Shown: positions 5,464-12,954, numbered from the stretch's first letter. The stretch: 15,975 nt of DNA from Candidatus Bipolaricaulota bacterium (GCA_018609825.1 JAHEOA010000129.1:1-15975); one strand, 5' to 3'. The notes: generated by a model from the letters alone, not told the origin. Numbers and translations: made by a program.

Positions 5464-5682
5464 GTGGCCAAGGATGACGACGTCATTCGCCGGCAGGGCG
5501 AGGTCGTCGAGGTCCTCAACAACATGATGTATCGGGTCGAGCTCGACGACGGTCCCGAAGTGCTCTGCTATTCCTCCGGCAAGATGCGCCGCTACAACAT
5601 CCGGATCCTGACCGGCGATCGCGTCAGCGTCGAATTGACGCCCTACGACCTGGGGAAGGGCCGCATCGTCTACCGCCACTAG
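5464..5682 (+). CDS. infA: Translation initiation factor IF-1
   Basis: A 72-residue S1-type OB-fold protein that binds the 30S A site during translation initiation. The family pattern is complete: MAK start, [34 protein letters not shown] (residues 38-54) and [17 protein letters not shown] at the end. Length equals the usual 71-73 residues. GTG 5464 is chosen because it gives the canonical MAK N-terminus and is preceded by AGAGGAGG at 5446-5453; the frame stays open upstream but those residues are unrelated to IF-1. It stands alone here and not in a ribosomal protein operon. LCYSSGKM in place of the more usual LAHISGKM is a minor variation that resembles secondary infA copies found in some bacteria. 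Confidence 0.96.
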   Translation: MAKDDDVIRRQGEVVEVLNNMMYRVELDDGPEVLCYSSGKMRRYNIRILTGDRVSVELTPYDLGKGRIVYRH

Positions 5683-5707
5683 AGCTGAGTCGGATCGGAA
5701 CCGACGG

Positions 5708-5730
5708 CCCGCGTCGGAGGTCGACGCGGG
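5708..5730. terminator. Hairpin between convergent infA and hydrolase genes
   Basis: CCCGCGTCG (5708-5716) and CGACGCGGG (5722-5730) form a perfect 9-bp stem with a 5-base loop in the 56-base gap between two convergent genes. A smaller stem GTCGG (5689-5693)/CCGAC (5701-5705) precedes it. It is placed to end transcription from both sides, but lacks a T-run on either strand. Confidence 0.55.
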
Positions 5731-5738
5731 GGGCGTCG

Positions 5739-6551
5739 CTAGCGATGGGAGGTCGGCGCGCGATGCTCGGTCGATCCAGCCAGAAAGCCGCGGAGCGCCT
5801 CGCTGAAGGGGCCCGGTTGCTCGATCGGCGGCGCATGGCCGCACGCCGCCAGATAGACGAGCCGAGCGTTCGGCAGCTCGCCCGCAAACGCCTCGGCCAC
5901 GCTCGGGGGCGTGATGCGATCCTCGCGCCCCCACACGATCAGCGTCGGCAGCGTCAATCGGGGCAGCTCGGCGCGGACGTTGTAGGCTCGGGTCGCCTTG
6001 GCCACCCGAAGCATGAAGCGTCGATAGGCGCGGTCGCCCAGCATCTGGGCCAACTGATCGACCATCTCGTCCGTGACGTGATCGGGGTCATGGAAGACCT
6101 CGGCCGCCTTGGCGCGGATCCAGGCGCGGTCGACGTGCGGCATCCCGTTGGTGCCCATATCCCGCTCAAACAGCCCCGCACTCCCCGTCAGCACCAACCG
6201 CCGAGCCCGATCCGGATAGCGCAGGCACAAGTCAATGGCGACCTGGCCGCCGAGCGAGTTTCCGCCCACCGTGGCTTGCTCTATCCCGCACTCGTCCATG
6301 TAGGCGACGACCGAATCCGTAAGCCGCTGGAAGGCGTCGAAGTCGCGCGCTCGACGCCCCGGGCGATAGGCAATGGGCAGTTGCGGCGCATGGAGCCAAA
6401 ATCGATCGGCGAGCGCGTCCATGACCCGCGCCCAATTGGCGGGCTGGCCGAAGAGGCCGTGCACCAACACCACCGGCTCGCCTCGACCGCAGGCCAAGTG
6501 GCCGCCGTCCGTCGGCGCGGACGCGAGCGTCGGCTCAGGGTGACGGGCCAT
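5739..6551 (-). CDS. Alpha/beta-fold hydrolase (MhpC/PcaD-like)
   Basis: A 270-residue serine hydrolase without signal peptide. The oxyanion-hole HG is at residues 31-32 (VVLVHGLFGQPANW), the nucleophile Ser99 is in GGNSLGG, the acid is Asp211 in VWGREDRITPP, and the catalytic His239 is in ACGHAPPIEQP. A cap-domain segment of about 70 residues (roughly 125-195) lies between strand 6 and the acid. The organisation fits meta-cleavage-product hydrolases, enol-lactonases and related esterases; substrate is not determined. The start ATG (6549-6551) is one base from the TAG of the upstream gene, so the two are translationally coupled. The partner belongs to the carboxymuconolactone decarboxylase family, a pairing seen in beta-ketoadipate-type pathways (pcaC/pcaD), but no other pathway genes are here. 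Confidence 0.9.
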   Translation of the reverse strand: MARHPEPTLASAPTDGGHLACGRGEPVVLVHGLFGQPANWARVMDALADRFWLHAPQLPIAYRPGRRARDFDAFQRLTDSVVAYMDECGIEQATVGGNSLGGQVAIDLCLRYPDRARRLVLTGSAGLFERDMGTNGMPHVDRAWIRAKAAEVFHDPDHVTDEMVDQLAQMLGDRAYRRFMLRVAKATRAYNVRAELPRLTLPTLIVWGREDRITPPSVAEAFAGELPNARLVYLAACGHAPPIEQPGPFSEALRGFLAGSTEHRAPTSHR

Positions 6552-6552
6552 C

Positions 6553-6873
6553 CTAGCCCTCGCGGTCGCTCAGGACGTCCTCAACCCACGTGAGCGCCGC
6601 CATCATGTGCGGAAACCCGATCGAGGTGAGCGCCAGCAGCACCGCGTGACGAATCTCCTCGTCGGTCGCTCCAGCTTCCAGGGCGCGCCGGGCGTGCGAG
6701 TGCACCGCCCCCTCGGAGCCGGACCCGACCGAGATTCCGAGTTTGACCAGCTCGCGGGTTGGGCGATCCAGCGGGCCTTCGTCGCTCAGCGCCTGGCCCA
6801 GGGCTTGGTACGCCTGGGCCGTGTCCGGATACGTCTCGAGAAACTGCTGATACGACTTCGGCAAGTCCGCCAT
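6553..6873 (-). CDS. Carboxymuconolactone decarboxylase (AhpD-like) family protein, cysteine-free
   Basis: A 106-residue all-helical protein of the CMD/AhpD fold. The family core is visible at residues 37-80: RPTRELVKLGISVGSGSEG, then HSHARRALEAGATDEEIRHA. Redox-active members carry a CxxC pair a few residues before the conserved His; here there is no cysteine in the whole protein, so an AhpD-type thiol peroxidase role is excluded. A decarboxylase or other lyase-like role is possible but unproven. ATG 6873 is preferred over a start further upstream (6927) because AGGAGG sits 7 bases before it and the MADLPKSYQQF beginning is typical. It is the first gene of a two-gene operon with the alpha/beta hydrolase. 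Confidence 0.87.
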   Translation of the reverse strand: MADLPKSYQQFLETYPDTAQAYQALGQALSDEGPLDRPTRELVKLGISVGSGSEGAVHSHARRALEAGATDEEIRHAVLLALTSIGFPHMMAALTWVEDVLSDREG

Positions 6874-6914
6874 GGCCGACCTCCTTGTCCGGGTCCCGTC
6901 TGTGGGATGGAGGC

Positions 6915-6944
6915 ATTCTATGGCCACGGCGCCCGAGCGCGCAA
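6915..6944 (-). promoter_or_regulatory. Promoter for the CMD/hydrolase operon
   Basis: On the minus strand, TTGCGC (6939-6944) and TAGAAT (6915-6920) are separated by 18 bases. TAGAAT differs from the consensus -10 at one base. It would give a leader of about 35 bases with the AGGAGG ribosome site in it. Confidence 0.6.
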
Positions 6945-6967
6945 CGGCCGGGACGCGGGGCCGTGTG

Positions 6968-8233
6968 TCAACGGCGCCGTTTGGCCTTGCTGACCGTCTC
7001 TTGACGGAGATGGACCCGCGTGTCCGACGGGACGTTGTCCTCGACGGTCAGCCCCGGCGACACGAACGAATGCGACCCGATCAGCACCCCGGGCATGGTG
7101 CTGACGTTGATCCCGAGTTGCGTGTCTTGCCCGACGACTGCTCCGAACGACGTGCGCCCGGTCCGAACGCGTTCCCCCCTCACCGTCGATTTGACCTCGC
7201 TCCGATGGACGGTAACGTTGGCGGTCACCGTGCCGGCGCCCGCTCGCGCCTCGCGGTCGAAAATCGAATCGCCGAAGTAGCCGGAGTGCGTGCTCGTCTC
7301 GCGCTGGAACAGACAGCGGGCCACTTCGGCATGGGCGCCGATGACCGTGCCGGGTTCCAGGTCGGTGTAGTCGCGCACGAGCGAGTGCGTCCCCACGACA
7401 CAATCGTCGCCGACGTAGCAGGGGCCCTTCACGACGGCATATTCGAAGATCTTGGCGTTCTCGCCAATGGCGACGTCGCCATCGACATGGGCCGAGGGGC
7501 TGATCCAGGCGGAGGTCGCCCGGTCGGCCTGGAGGTGGCGGTCCATCAGCCGCCGATTGAGCTCGAAGAGATCCCAGGGATACTTCAACGAGGAATTGGG
7601 CGCGGAGTCGACCACGGCGTGCGCCTCGTGCGTGTGGAGGTACCGATCGAGGGCGTCCTCAAAGGCGTACTCGTGCTCCGCGGTCTCCTCCAGCACGTCG
7701 AGGAAGTCGGGCGAGAGCCAATAAACCCCCAGGGCACGAATGTCGCTGGGCGCGTCCTCCGGACCGGGCTTCTCCACGATGCCGCTCACCCGATCCCCGT
7801 GGAACGCGAGCATCCCGTATTGCGAGGGCCGATCCGTGGGGCGACCCGCGAGCACGACCGAGGCGTCGGTCTCGTCGCGTCGGCGTTGCAGGGCCCCCAG
7901 CCAGCGATCGGCGTCGATCTGATGGGCATGCACGAGCAGGAACGGCTCATGGAGATGCTCGCGGGCCGCCAACAGCGCGTCGCCCATGCCGCGCGGCTCG
8001 GCCTGGATGGCCGTCCGGACGTCCAGGCCAACGGGGGGACTCTGGAGGGCGGCCTCCACGTCGCGTGCCGGCCGCTGGACGACGATCGCCTCGCGGACCC
8101 CGGCCCTGTGGAGCGACTCGAGCGTCCAGGCCACGATGGGCCGGCCCATGAGCTCGAAACAGCTTTTGTGACGATCCTCGCCGAGCGGCCAGAAGCGTGA
8201 GGCCGCTCCGGCGGCGAGCAACACGGCCTGCAT
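6968..8233 (-). CDS. GlmU-like bifunctional sugar nucleotidyltransferase / left-handed beta-helix protein
   Basis: A 421-residue cytoplasmic protein with an N-terminal nucleotidyltransferase (about 1-235) and a C-terminal hexapeptide-repeat beta-helix (about 243-410). The first has the NTP-binding signature (VLLAAGAASRFWPL, K23), EPRGMGDAL (79-87), VEKP (153-156) and YPWDL (218-222). The second has many V-x-I-G turns and the segments GYFGDSIFD, AGAGTVTANV and GINVSTMPGVLIG. That architecture and the GDS...GAGT...GIN order match archaeal-type GlmU-like enzymes that make UDP-GlcNAc or activate other hexose 1-phosphates. The usual metal-site 'xGD' after strand 4 seems to be HAHQ (102-105), so activity may differ. 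ATG 8233 has GGGAG about 10 bases upstream. The actual sugar is unknown. Confidence 0.88.
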   Translation of the reverse strand: MQAVLLAAGAASRFWPLGEDRHKSCFELMGRPIVAWTLESLHRAGVREAIVVQRPARDVEAALQSPPVGLDVRTAIQAEPRGMGDALLAAREHLHEPFLLVHAHQIDADRWLGALQRRRDETDASVVLAGRPTDRPSQYGMLAFHGDRVSGIVEKPGPEDAPSDIRALGVYWLSPDFLDVLEETAEHEYAFEDALDRYLHTHEAHAVVDSAPNSSLKYPWDLFELNRRLMDRHLQADRATSAWISPSAHVDGDVAIGENAKIFEYAVVKGPCYVGDDCVVGTHSLVRDYTDLEPGTVIGAHAEVARCLFQRETSTHSGYFGDSIFDREARAGAGTVTANVTVHRSEVKSTVRGERVRTGRTSFGAVVGQDTQLGINVSTMPGVLIGSHSFVSPGLTVEDNVPSDTRVHLRQETVSKAKRRR

Positions 8234-8265
8234 GGATGTCGACTCCCGACAGCCTGAGATGGCCC

Positions 8266-8295
8266 ATTCTAGGCCTTCGGAGACGCGCGCGTAAA
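8266..8295 (-). promoter_or_regulatory. Promoter for the GlmU-like gene
   Basis: Minus strand: TTTACG (8290-8295), 18 bases, TAGAAT (8266-8271). The -10 is identical to that of the CMD/hydrolase operon. It lies in the gap between panD and this gene and gives a leader of roughly 25 bases. Confidence 0.55.
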
Positions 8296-8314
8296 GCGGG
8301 GACGATCGGCGTGC

Positions 8315-8701
8315 TTACACCGGCACCGACGAGCGATCGGTCGGCGACGTCGAGGTGACCCGGTTCGCCTCATCCACGTGGACGATCCGAGGCTGGTAGC
8401 CCTCCAGCTCGTGGGACTCGAGCTGCGCGTACGTGATCAGGATGACCACGTCGCCCACCTCGCCACAGCGAGCGGCCGCCCCGTTGAGCGCGACCTCCCC
8501 CGATCCGGGCGCGGCGCCCTCGATGACGTAGGTCTCGAGGCGCGAGCCGTTGTTGACGTTGACAAGCTGGATTCGCTCATAGGGATAGATCCCGGCCGCG
8601 GCCATGAGCTCGGGATCGAGGGTGAGGCTCCCCTCGTAGGCGAGGTTCGTGTCCGTCAGCCGGGCTCGGTGGATCTTCGACTTGAGCATCTCCAGGCGCA
8701 C
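8315..8701 (-). CDS. panD: Aspartate 1-decarboxylase (pyruvoyl enzyme precursor)
   Basis: A 128-residue proenzyme that makes beta-alanine from aspartate for pantothenate and CoA synthesis. The self-cleavage site Gly24-Ser25 is in LAYEGSLTL, and the active-site residues Lys9, Arg54 and Tyr58 fall at the same numbers as in the E. coli enzyme (KSKIHR and GSRLETY). NGAAARCGEVGDVVILITY follows as expected. GTG 8701 is chosen over ATG 8689: it restores the four residues before MLKSKIHR present in homologues, and GGGAG lies 9 bases before it, whereas the ATG has no usable site. No pantothenate-pathway genes adjoin; a class III aminotransferase is divergent from it. Confidence 0.96.
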   Translation of the reverse strand: MRLEMLKSKIHRARLTDTNLAYEGSLTLDPELMAAAGIYPYERIQLVNVNNGSRLETYVIEGAAPGSGEVALNGAAARCGEVGDVVILITYAQLESHELEGYQPRIVHVDEANRVTSTSPTDRSSVPV

Positions 8702-8728
8702 AGTGGCTCACTCCCGATGCAATCGCTT

Positions 8729-8756
8729 ATGATATCAAACGGCGGTCTGTTCGCAA
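8729..8756 (-). promoter_or_regulatory. Extended -10 promoter for panD
   Basis: Minus strand: TTGCGA (8751-8756), 16-base spacer, TATCAT (8729-8734), with TGA directly before the -10 as an extended -10. The leader to GTG 8701 would be about 20 bases. It is arranged back-to-back with the aminotransferase promoter at 8769. Confidence 0.6.
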
Positions 8757-8768
8757 TGCGCGCCGTCA

Positions 8769-8797
8769 TTGACGCTCTCAGCGGGCTCTGGTAGCAT
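8769..8797 (+). promoter_or_regulatory. Extended -10 promoter for the aminotransferase
   Basis: TTGACG (8769-8774), 17-base spacer, TAGCAT (8792-8797), preceded by TGG as an extended -10. The leader before ATG 8851 is about 47 bases and contains AAGGAG (Shine-Dalgarno) near 8839. Confidence 0.65.
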
Positions 8798-8850
8798 CAG
8801 ATGCCTCCGACGGGCATTCCCCAGGGCGGAACCGAAGGAAAGGAGCTTGC

Positions 8851-10161
8851 ATGGCAACGGAACAGGCGCAAACCCAACTGGGAACGGCCGGGCAGGGTTC
8901 CCAGGCATTGAACGACCGGAAGGCGAAAGTCGTCCCCCAGTGCATGTCATCGCTGGCGCCGTTCATGATCGATCACAGCCAGGGCCCCACCGTCACCGAC
9001 GTCGACGGCAACGATTACTTGGATTTCACCGGCGGCTGGGGATGTCTGGCCGTCGGGCACTCCCATCCCAAGGTCGTGGAGGCGATCAAGCGCCAGACCG
9101 ATCGCTATATCCACACCGACTTCAGCGTCGTCGGCTACGAGCCCTACGTGGAGCTGGCCGAGCGGCTGGCCCCGTACATGCCCGGCGACAACGCGGCCAA
9201 GCTGGGGCTGTTCAACAGCGGCGCGGAAGCGGTCGAGAACACGGTCAAGATCGCGCGATGTCTGAACCGACGACGCGCGGTCGTCGTCTTCGAGGGCGGG
9301 TTCCACGGGCGGACGCTCCTCACCATGACGATGACCCACAAGGCCACGCCCTACAAAGCCCACTTCGGCCCCTTCGCGCCCGACGTCTACCGCGCCCCGT
9401 TCCCCAGCCCCTATCGCACTCACATCTGCAACGAGGAGTGGGAAGAGCGACTGAGGCTTCTGGTCGCGCCCGACGAGGTCTCGGCCATCGTCGTCGAGCC
9501 CATCCAGGGCGAGGGCGGCTTCGTCGTGCCGAACGACGACTTCCTCCCGTATCTGCAAGAGTTCGCGCACAAGCACGGCATCATGCTCGTCGCCGACGAG
9601 GTCCAGACCGGCATGGGCCGCACGGGCTCGCTGTTCGCCTCGGAACGCTTCGGGATTGCGCCCGACTTGGTCGCCATCGGCAAGTCGCTGGCCTCCGGGC
9701 TCCCCTTGAGCGGCGTGCTCGGCAAGTCCGGCCTCATGGACCAAGTGCCCGACGGCGGCATCGGCGGCACCTACGTCGGCAACCCGTTGGCATGCGCGGC
9801 GGCCGTGGCGGTCATGGACGTCATCGAACAGGAAGGGCTCCTGGAGCGAGCCAACGAGCTGGGCGAGCGCATGGGCGAGCGCTTCCAGGACCTCATGGAC
9901 CAATACGACCTGGTCGGCGACGTGCGAGGATTGGGCTCCATGCAGGCGCTCGAGCTCGTCACCGACCGCGAGATGAAGCTGCCCGCCGCCGAGGAGACCG
10001 GCCAGGTCATCAAGGCCGCTCTCGAGGAGGGCGTCATCCTCGCCAAGGCCGGCCTGCACGGCAACGTCATCCGGATGTTGATTCCGCTCGTGCTCACGGA
10101 CGACGAGCTCGACGACGGCCTGGATCGCCTGGAGCGGGCCATCGCGAAGGTGGCCGGCTAG
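8851..10161 (+). CDS. Class III (PLP) aminotransferase, GABA/omega-amino acid transaminase-like
   Basis: A 436-residue cytoplasmic pyridoxal-phosphate enzyme of the acetylornithine / 4-aminobutyrate / omega-amino acid transaminase class. Features in order: DVDGNDYLDFTGGWGCLAVGH (50-70), the phosphate-binding SGAEAVE (123-129), FEGGFHGRT (147-155), EPIQGEGG (216-223), the PLP-ring Asp249 in VADEVQTGMGRTG, and the Schiff-base Lys278 in AIGKSLASGLPLSG. GGTYVGNPLACAAA completes the fold, and the length is normal. The EPIQGEGG/DEVQTGMGRTG pattern is nearest to GabT-like enzymes. Since panD, the beta-alanine producer, is divergent from it, beta-alanine is another possible substrate; this is only suggested by position. 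A BCCT transporter follows after 116 bases. Confidence 0.9.
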   Translation: MATEQAQTQLGTAGQGSQALNDRKAKVVPQCMSSLAPFMIDHSQGPTVTDVDGNDYLDFTGGWGCLAVGHSHPKVVEAIKRQTDRYIHTDFSVVGYEPYVELAERLAPYMPGDNAAKLGLFNSGAEAVENTVKIARCLNRRRAVVVFEGGFHGRTLLTMTMTHKATPYKAHFGPFAPDVYRAPFPSPYRTHICNEEWEERLRLLVAPDEVSAIVVEPIQGEGGFVVPNDDFLPYLQEFAHKHGIMLVADEVQTGMGRTGSLFASERFGIAPDLVAIGKSLASGLPLSGVLGKSGLMDQVPDGGIGGTYVGNPLACAAAVAVMDVIEQEGLLERANELGERMGERFQDLMDQYDLVGDVRGLGSMQALELVTDREMKLPAAEETGQVIKAALEEGVILAKAGLHGNVIRMLIPLVLTDDELDDGLDRLERAIAKVAG

Positions 10162-10277
10162 GGCGAGAACGGCTACCCGCAAGTCGTAGCGTCCATGTCC
10201 CCCTTTGGAGGGGAAGGTCGTCAGGTCGCACGCGCGACGCCATTCGGCGCCATCCGGGCCGTCGTGAGGACCGCGCC

Positions 10278-11837
10278 ATGAAGGCCATGAAGATCAACCC
10301 GCCCGTCTTTGCGGCGTCCGTGATTCTGATCGGGCTGTTCGTCCTCGTCGGCGCGCTCTTCCCGACGTCGACCGCGGACGCGCTCCAGACGATCCAGGGC
10401 GGGATCGTCCACGGCTTCGGCTGGCTCTACGTCGGCGCGGTGACGTTCTTCCTCGCCTTCGTCCTCTGGCTCTGGATCAGCCCGTACGGCCGGCTCCGGC
10501 TCGGCAAGGCCACCGACCGCCCGCAGTTCACCCGCCCCGCCTGGTTCGCGATGCTCTTCAGCGCCGGCATGGGGATCGGGCTGCTGTTCTTTAGCGTCGC
10601 CGAGCCGCTGCAGCACTTCGCCGCGCCGCGCGACGCCGACCCCGGGACGATCGCGGCCGCCCAGGAGGCCATGACGCTCACGTTCCTCCACTGGGGGCTG
10701 CACGCCTGGGCAATCTACATCGTCGTCGGGCTCGCGCTCGCCTACTTCGCCTATCGACACGACCTGACGCCGACGGTTCGTGCCACGCTCTATCCGCTCA
10801 TCGGGGACCGCATTCACGGGCCACTGGGCGACGCCGTCGACACGCTCGCGGTGCTCGGCACGCTCTTCGGCGTCGCCACGTCGTTGGGTCTCGGCGCGCT
10901 GCAGATCAACGCCGGCCTGGCCCATGCCGGCCTCGTGCCGCAGGGCGCCGGCGTCCAGCTGATCGTCATCGCGGCGATCACGGGCCTGACGGTCCTCTCG
11001 GTCACCTCCGGGCTCGACCGGGGGATGCGCCGGCTCAGCCTGGGAAGCATGGGCCTCAGCCTCGTCTTCGTCGCCTTCGTCCTGCTGGCGGGGCCGACGC
11101 TGACGCTGCTGCGCTCGCTGCCGGAGAGCGTCGGCCTCTACCTGCAGAACCTCGTCCAGCTCAGCTTGCGCACCGACGCGTTCGAGGGGCCCGACTGGCA
11201 GTCGGCCTGGACGCTCTTTTACTGGGGCTGGTGGATCGCCTGGGCGCCGTTCGTCGGCATGTTCTTCGCCCGCATCTCCCGCGGACGCACGATCCGCGAG
11301 TTCATAGCCGGCGTGCTGCTCGTGCCGCCGGCGTTGACGTTCGTCTGGATGGTCGTCTTCGGGCACACGGCCGTCGCTTTCGCCCTCGCCGACGGCGCCG
11401 ATCTGACGCGGGCCGCCGTGGAGAATCCGTCGATCGCGCTGTTCGCGCTCTTGGAGACCCTGCCGCTCACGCCTGCCCTGATCGGGCTGACGCTCTTGGT
11501 CATCGTCGGGTTCTTCGTGACCTCCTCGGACGCCGGCTCCCAGGTCATGGACATCCTGACCTCCGGGGCCCAGCCCGACCGCCCCGTGGCGCAGCGCGTC
11601 CTCTGGGCCGTCAGCCAGGGCGCCGTCGCCGGGACGCTGCTCGTCAGCGGCGGACTGGACGCCCTGCAGACGGGCGTGCTCGTCACCGCCTTGCCCTTCT
11701 CGGTCATTCTCCTGATCATGTGTTACGGGCTGATCCGCGGGCTGCGCACCGAGCGCGTGACGCTGTCCCGGACGGCCCCGTGGGGTGACCGAGCGATGCC
11801 GTCATCCCCAGCTGAGGAGAGCGCGGACCATGGTTGA
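10278..11837 (+). CDS. BCCT-family transporter (betaine/carnitine/choline type)
   Basis: A 519-residue inner-membrane protein with about 12 hydrophobic segments. The BCCT substrate-path motif AGMGIGLLFFSVAEPLQH lies at residues 96-113 and the family signature WTLFYWGWWIAWAPFVG at 311-327, followed by ARISRGRTIREF. These transporters take up quaternary-ammonium osmolytes such as glycine betaine, mostly driven by Na+ or H+. The C-terminal tail is short (about 30 residues) and lacks the long basic osmosensing helix of BetP. ATG 10278 has GAGGA about 8 bases upstream; the frame is open far upstream but only as a shadow of the aminotransferase. It overlaps the next gene by 8 bases. Confidence 0.92.
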   Translation: MKAMKINPPVFAASVILIGLFVLVGALFPTSTADALQTIQGGIVHGFGWLYVGAVTFFLAFVLWLWISPYGRLRLGKATDRPQFTRPAWFAMLFSAGMGIGLLFFSVAEPLQHFAAPRDADPGTIAAAQEAMTLTFLHWGLHAWAIYIVVGLALAYFAYRHDLTPTVRATLYPLIGDRIHGPLGDAVDTLAVLGTLFGVATSLGLGALQINAGLAHAGLVPQGAGVQLIVIAAITGLTVLSVTSGLDRGMRRLSLGSMGLSLVFVAFVLLAGPTLTLLRSLPESVGLYLQNLVQLSLRTDAFEGPDWQSAWTLFYWGWWIAWAPFVGMFFARISRGRTIREFIAGVLLVPPALTFVWMVVFGHTAVAFALADGADLTRAAVENPSIALFALLETLPLTPALIGLTLLVIVGFFVTSSDAGSQVMDILTSGAQPDRPVAQRVLWAVSQGAVAGTLLVSGGLDALQTGVLVTALPFSVILLIMCYGLIRGLRTERVTLSRTAPWGDRAMPSSPAEESADHG

Positions 11838-12279
11838 CTGGCGCCAGCGGCTGCGTGAGATCGTGCGGACGCGTCGGGAGGCCCCGGACGCCGAGGCGGA
11901 CGACGCCTCGGACGCGGGCTCCATGAGCCCGATCGCGGCGTTCTTGGAGACGATCGTGCGGCCCGCCCTCCGGGATGTCGAGGCCGAACTCGCCCAATAC
12001 GAGCGACGCACCCGGATCGACGACGGCGAGGACTGGATCTCCATCTCGGTCCTGGATGCCGACGGCGAGCCGGAGTTCGTCTTCGCCGTCCAGGGCCGGC
12101 CGTTCTACCGCATGACGTTCGCGTTTCCCGAGCTGCCCGACGAGGCCGAGGCCGACAGCTACACGGCCGACATCCTGGTCAACGGGGAGCGCCACGAGCG
12201 CGAGGCCCTGGCGTCGTTCACCAAAGCCGATGTCATCGAAGCGTTCCTCGACGCCTACGCCCAGTGGGCCGACTGGTGA
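11830..12279 (+). CDS. Small acidic protein of unknown function, coupled to the BCCT gene
   Basis: I do not recognise this 149-residue protein. It begins MVDWRQRLREIVRTRREAP, has an acidic Ala/Asp-rich linker (about 22-36), then a compact alpha/beta-looking body with DDGEDWISISVLDADGEPE, a VNGERHE turn and a C-terminal helix ending AYAQWADW. No signal peptide or membrane segment is visible. ATG 11830 is chosen over an in-frame start at 11785 because a GAGGAG ribosome site (near 11814) precedes it and the upstream part would overlap the transporter by 50 bases. The 8-base overlap with the transporter stop indicates coexpression; an accessory or regulatory role for uptake is a guess. Confidence 0.75.
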   Translation: MVDWRQRLREIVRTRREAPDAEADDASDAGSMSPIAAFLETIVRPALRDVEAELAQYERRTRIDDGEDWISISVLDADGEPEFVFAVQGRPFYRMTFAFPELPDEAEADSYTADILVNGERHEREALASFTKADVIEAFLDAYAQWADW

Positions 12280-12332
12280 GTGCCCGTCGGGCAGCGCCTC
12301 GGGATCACGGAGATCGATTGCCGAACGGGCAC
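12280..12332. repeat. Inverted repeat between convergent genes
   Basis: GTGCCCGT (12280-12287) and ACGGGCAC (12325-12332) are perfect 8-bp inverted repeats 37 bases apart in the gap between two convergent genes. TGCCC-GTC-GGGCA (12281-12293) is an alternative small hairpin using the same left arm. It may act as a terminator for both sides; there is no T-run. Confidence 0.35.
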
Positions 12333-12336
12333 GCGG

Positions 12337-12954
12337 CTAGCGCTGCCAGGCCCGTGCCAGCGACGAGACGCCGTGGATCAGGAACGCCCCCGCCACCCAG
12401 TAGTAGAGAAATCGGGGGAAGAGCAGGATCAGCGCGCCCACCCCAAGGTAGACCACGCCCATGAAGACGAGGCTCGTCCGCTCCGTCCGTTCGGTCGTCG
12501 CGCTCATGGCATCCACCGCCTTGACCAGGGTATGCGAGCCGAGGAAGCGATTCCAGGCGAGCGAGTGCCGCGAGGCGTCGAGCACCGAGTCGCGCACCGC
12601 TCCCCAAAATCGGGGGAAGAAGATCGCGTTCAAGAAGATCGCGGCCAGCAGCAGCGACAAGAGGTACGTCAAGCTGGAGTAGTAGTCGCCCCAGGTCAGC
12701 AGCAGGCCGACCTCGTCCATGAACAGCCCCAATCCGACGCCGTAGGCGAGGGCCAGCTGGCGCCGCGACAGCCAGGCGAGGTCGACGATGGCGGCCCAGC
12801 CGGCGAGTCCGATAAGCAAAATTCCGAAGTAGAAGTGATGGAGGTGGTAGCCGAACAGGATGAGGTTGCGCCCGATGGCGAACCGGACGTCCGGCCGGCC
12901 ACCCAGCTTGGCGACCGTCGCGAACTCCGTCTCCGCCGAGCCGGCGACGAGCAC
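12337..12954 (-). CDS. Polytopic membrane protein of unknown function; true N-terminus unresolved
   Basis: At least 205 residues with about five hydrophobic segments, not assigned to a named family. A conserved-looking core contains GYHLHHFYFGILLIGLAG, LALAYGVGLGLFMDEVG and LLLTWGDYYSSLTYLL. The His pair in the first segment and the Asp/Glu in the second could be functional. GTG 12954 is the first standard start codon in the frame but has no Shine-Dalgarno. The frame stays open upstream to the nhaA stop (13069-13071), and residues encoded there (about 12955-13011) read IPFLIAVSFLASFLAIRAL, an obvious extra membrane helix. The real start is therefore probably upstream, through a rare start codon (ATC 13035 or CTG 13002) or a frameshift from GTG 13043. 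It lies downstream of nhaA on the same strand. Confidence 0.75.
   Translation of the reverse strand: MLVAGSAETEFATVAKLGGRPDVRFAIGRNLILFGYHLHHFYFGILLIGLAGWAAIVDLAWLSRRQLALAYGVGLGLFMDEVGLLLTWGDYYSSLTYLLSLLLAAIFLNAIFFPRFWGAVRDSVLDASRHSLAWNRFLGSHTLVKAVDAMSATTERTERTSLVFMGVVYLGVGALILLFPRFLYYWVAGAFLIHGVSSLARAWQR

Noticed and set aside
6872..8200. A 442-codon open frame on the plus strand opposite the GlmU-like gene
   Set aside because: It is the antisense shadow of a well-supported enzyme in GC-rich DNA; its product is compositionally biased (Arg/Gly/Pro/Val) and shows no motif.
8705..8713. GCTCACTC shared with the repeat at 3373-3380 as a common operator
   Set aside because: On the minus strand this is simply the GGGAG ribosome site and leader of panD; a single 8-base match is expected by chance and lacks the inverted arm.
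10200..10213. CCCCT-TTGG-AGGGG hairpin between the aminotransferase and BCCT genes
   Set aside because: Only 5 bp, no T-run, and the genes appear to be cotranscribed; too weak to call a terminator.
8947..11366. Long minus-strand open frames opposite the aminotransferase and the BCCT gene
   Set aside because: Both plus-strand genes have complete family motifs; the antisense products are low-complexity, Arg/Asp/Glu-rich and lack starts with ribosome sites.
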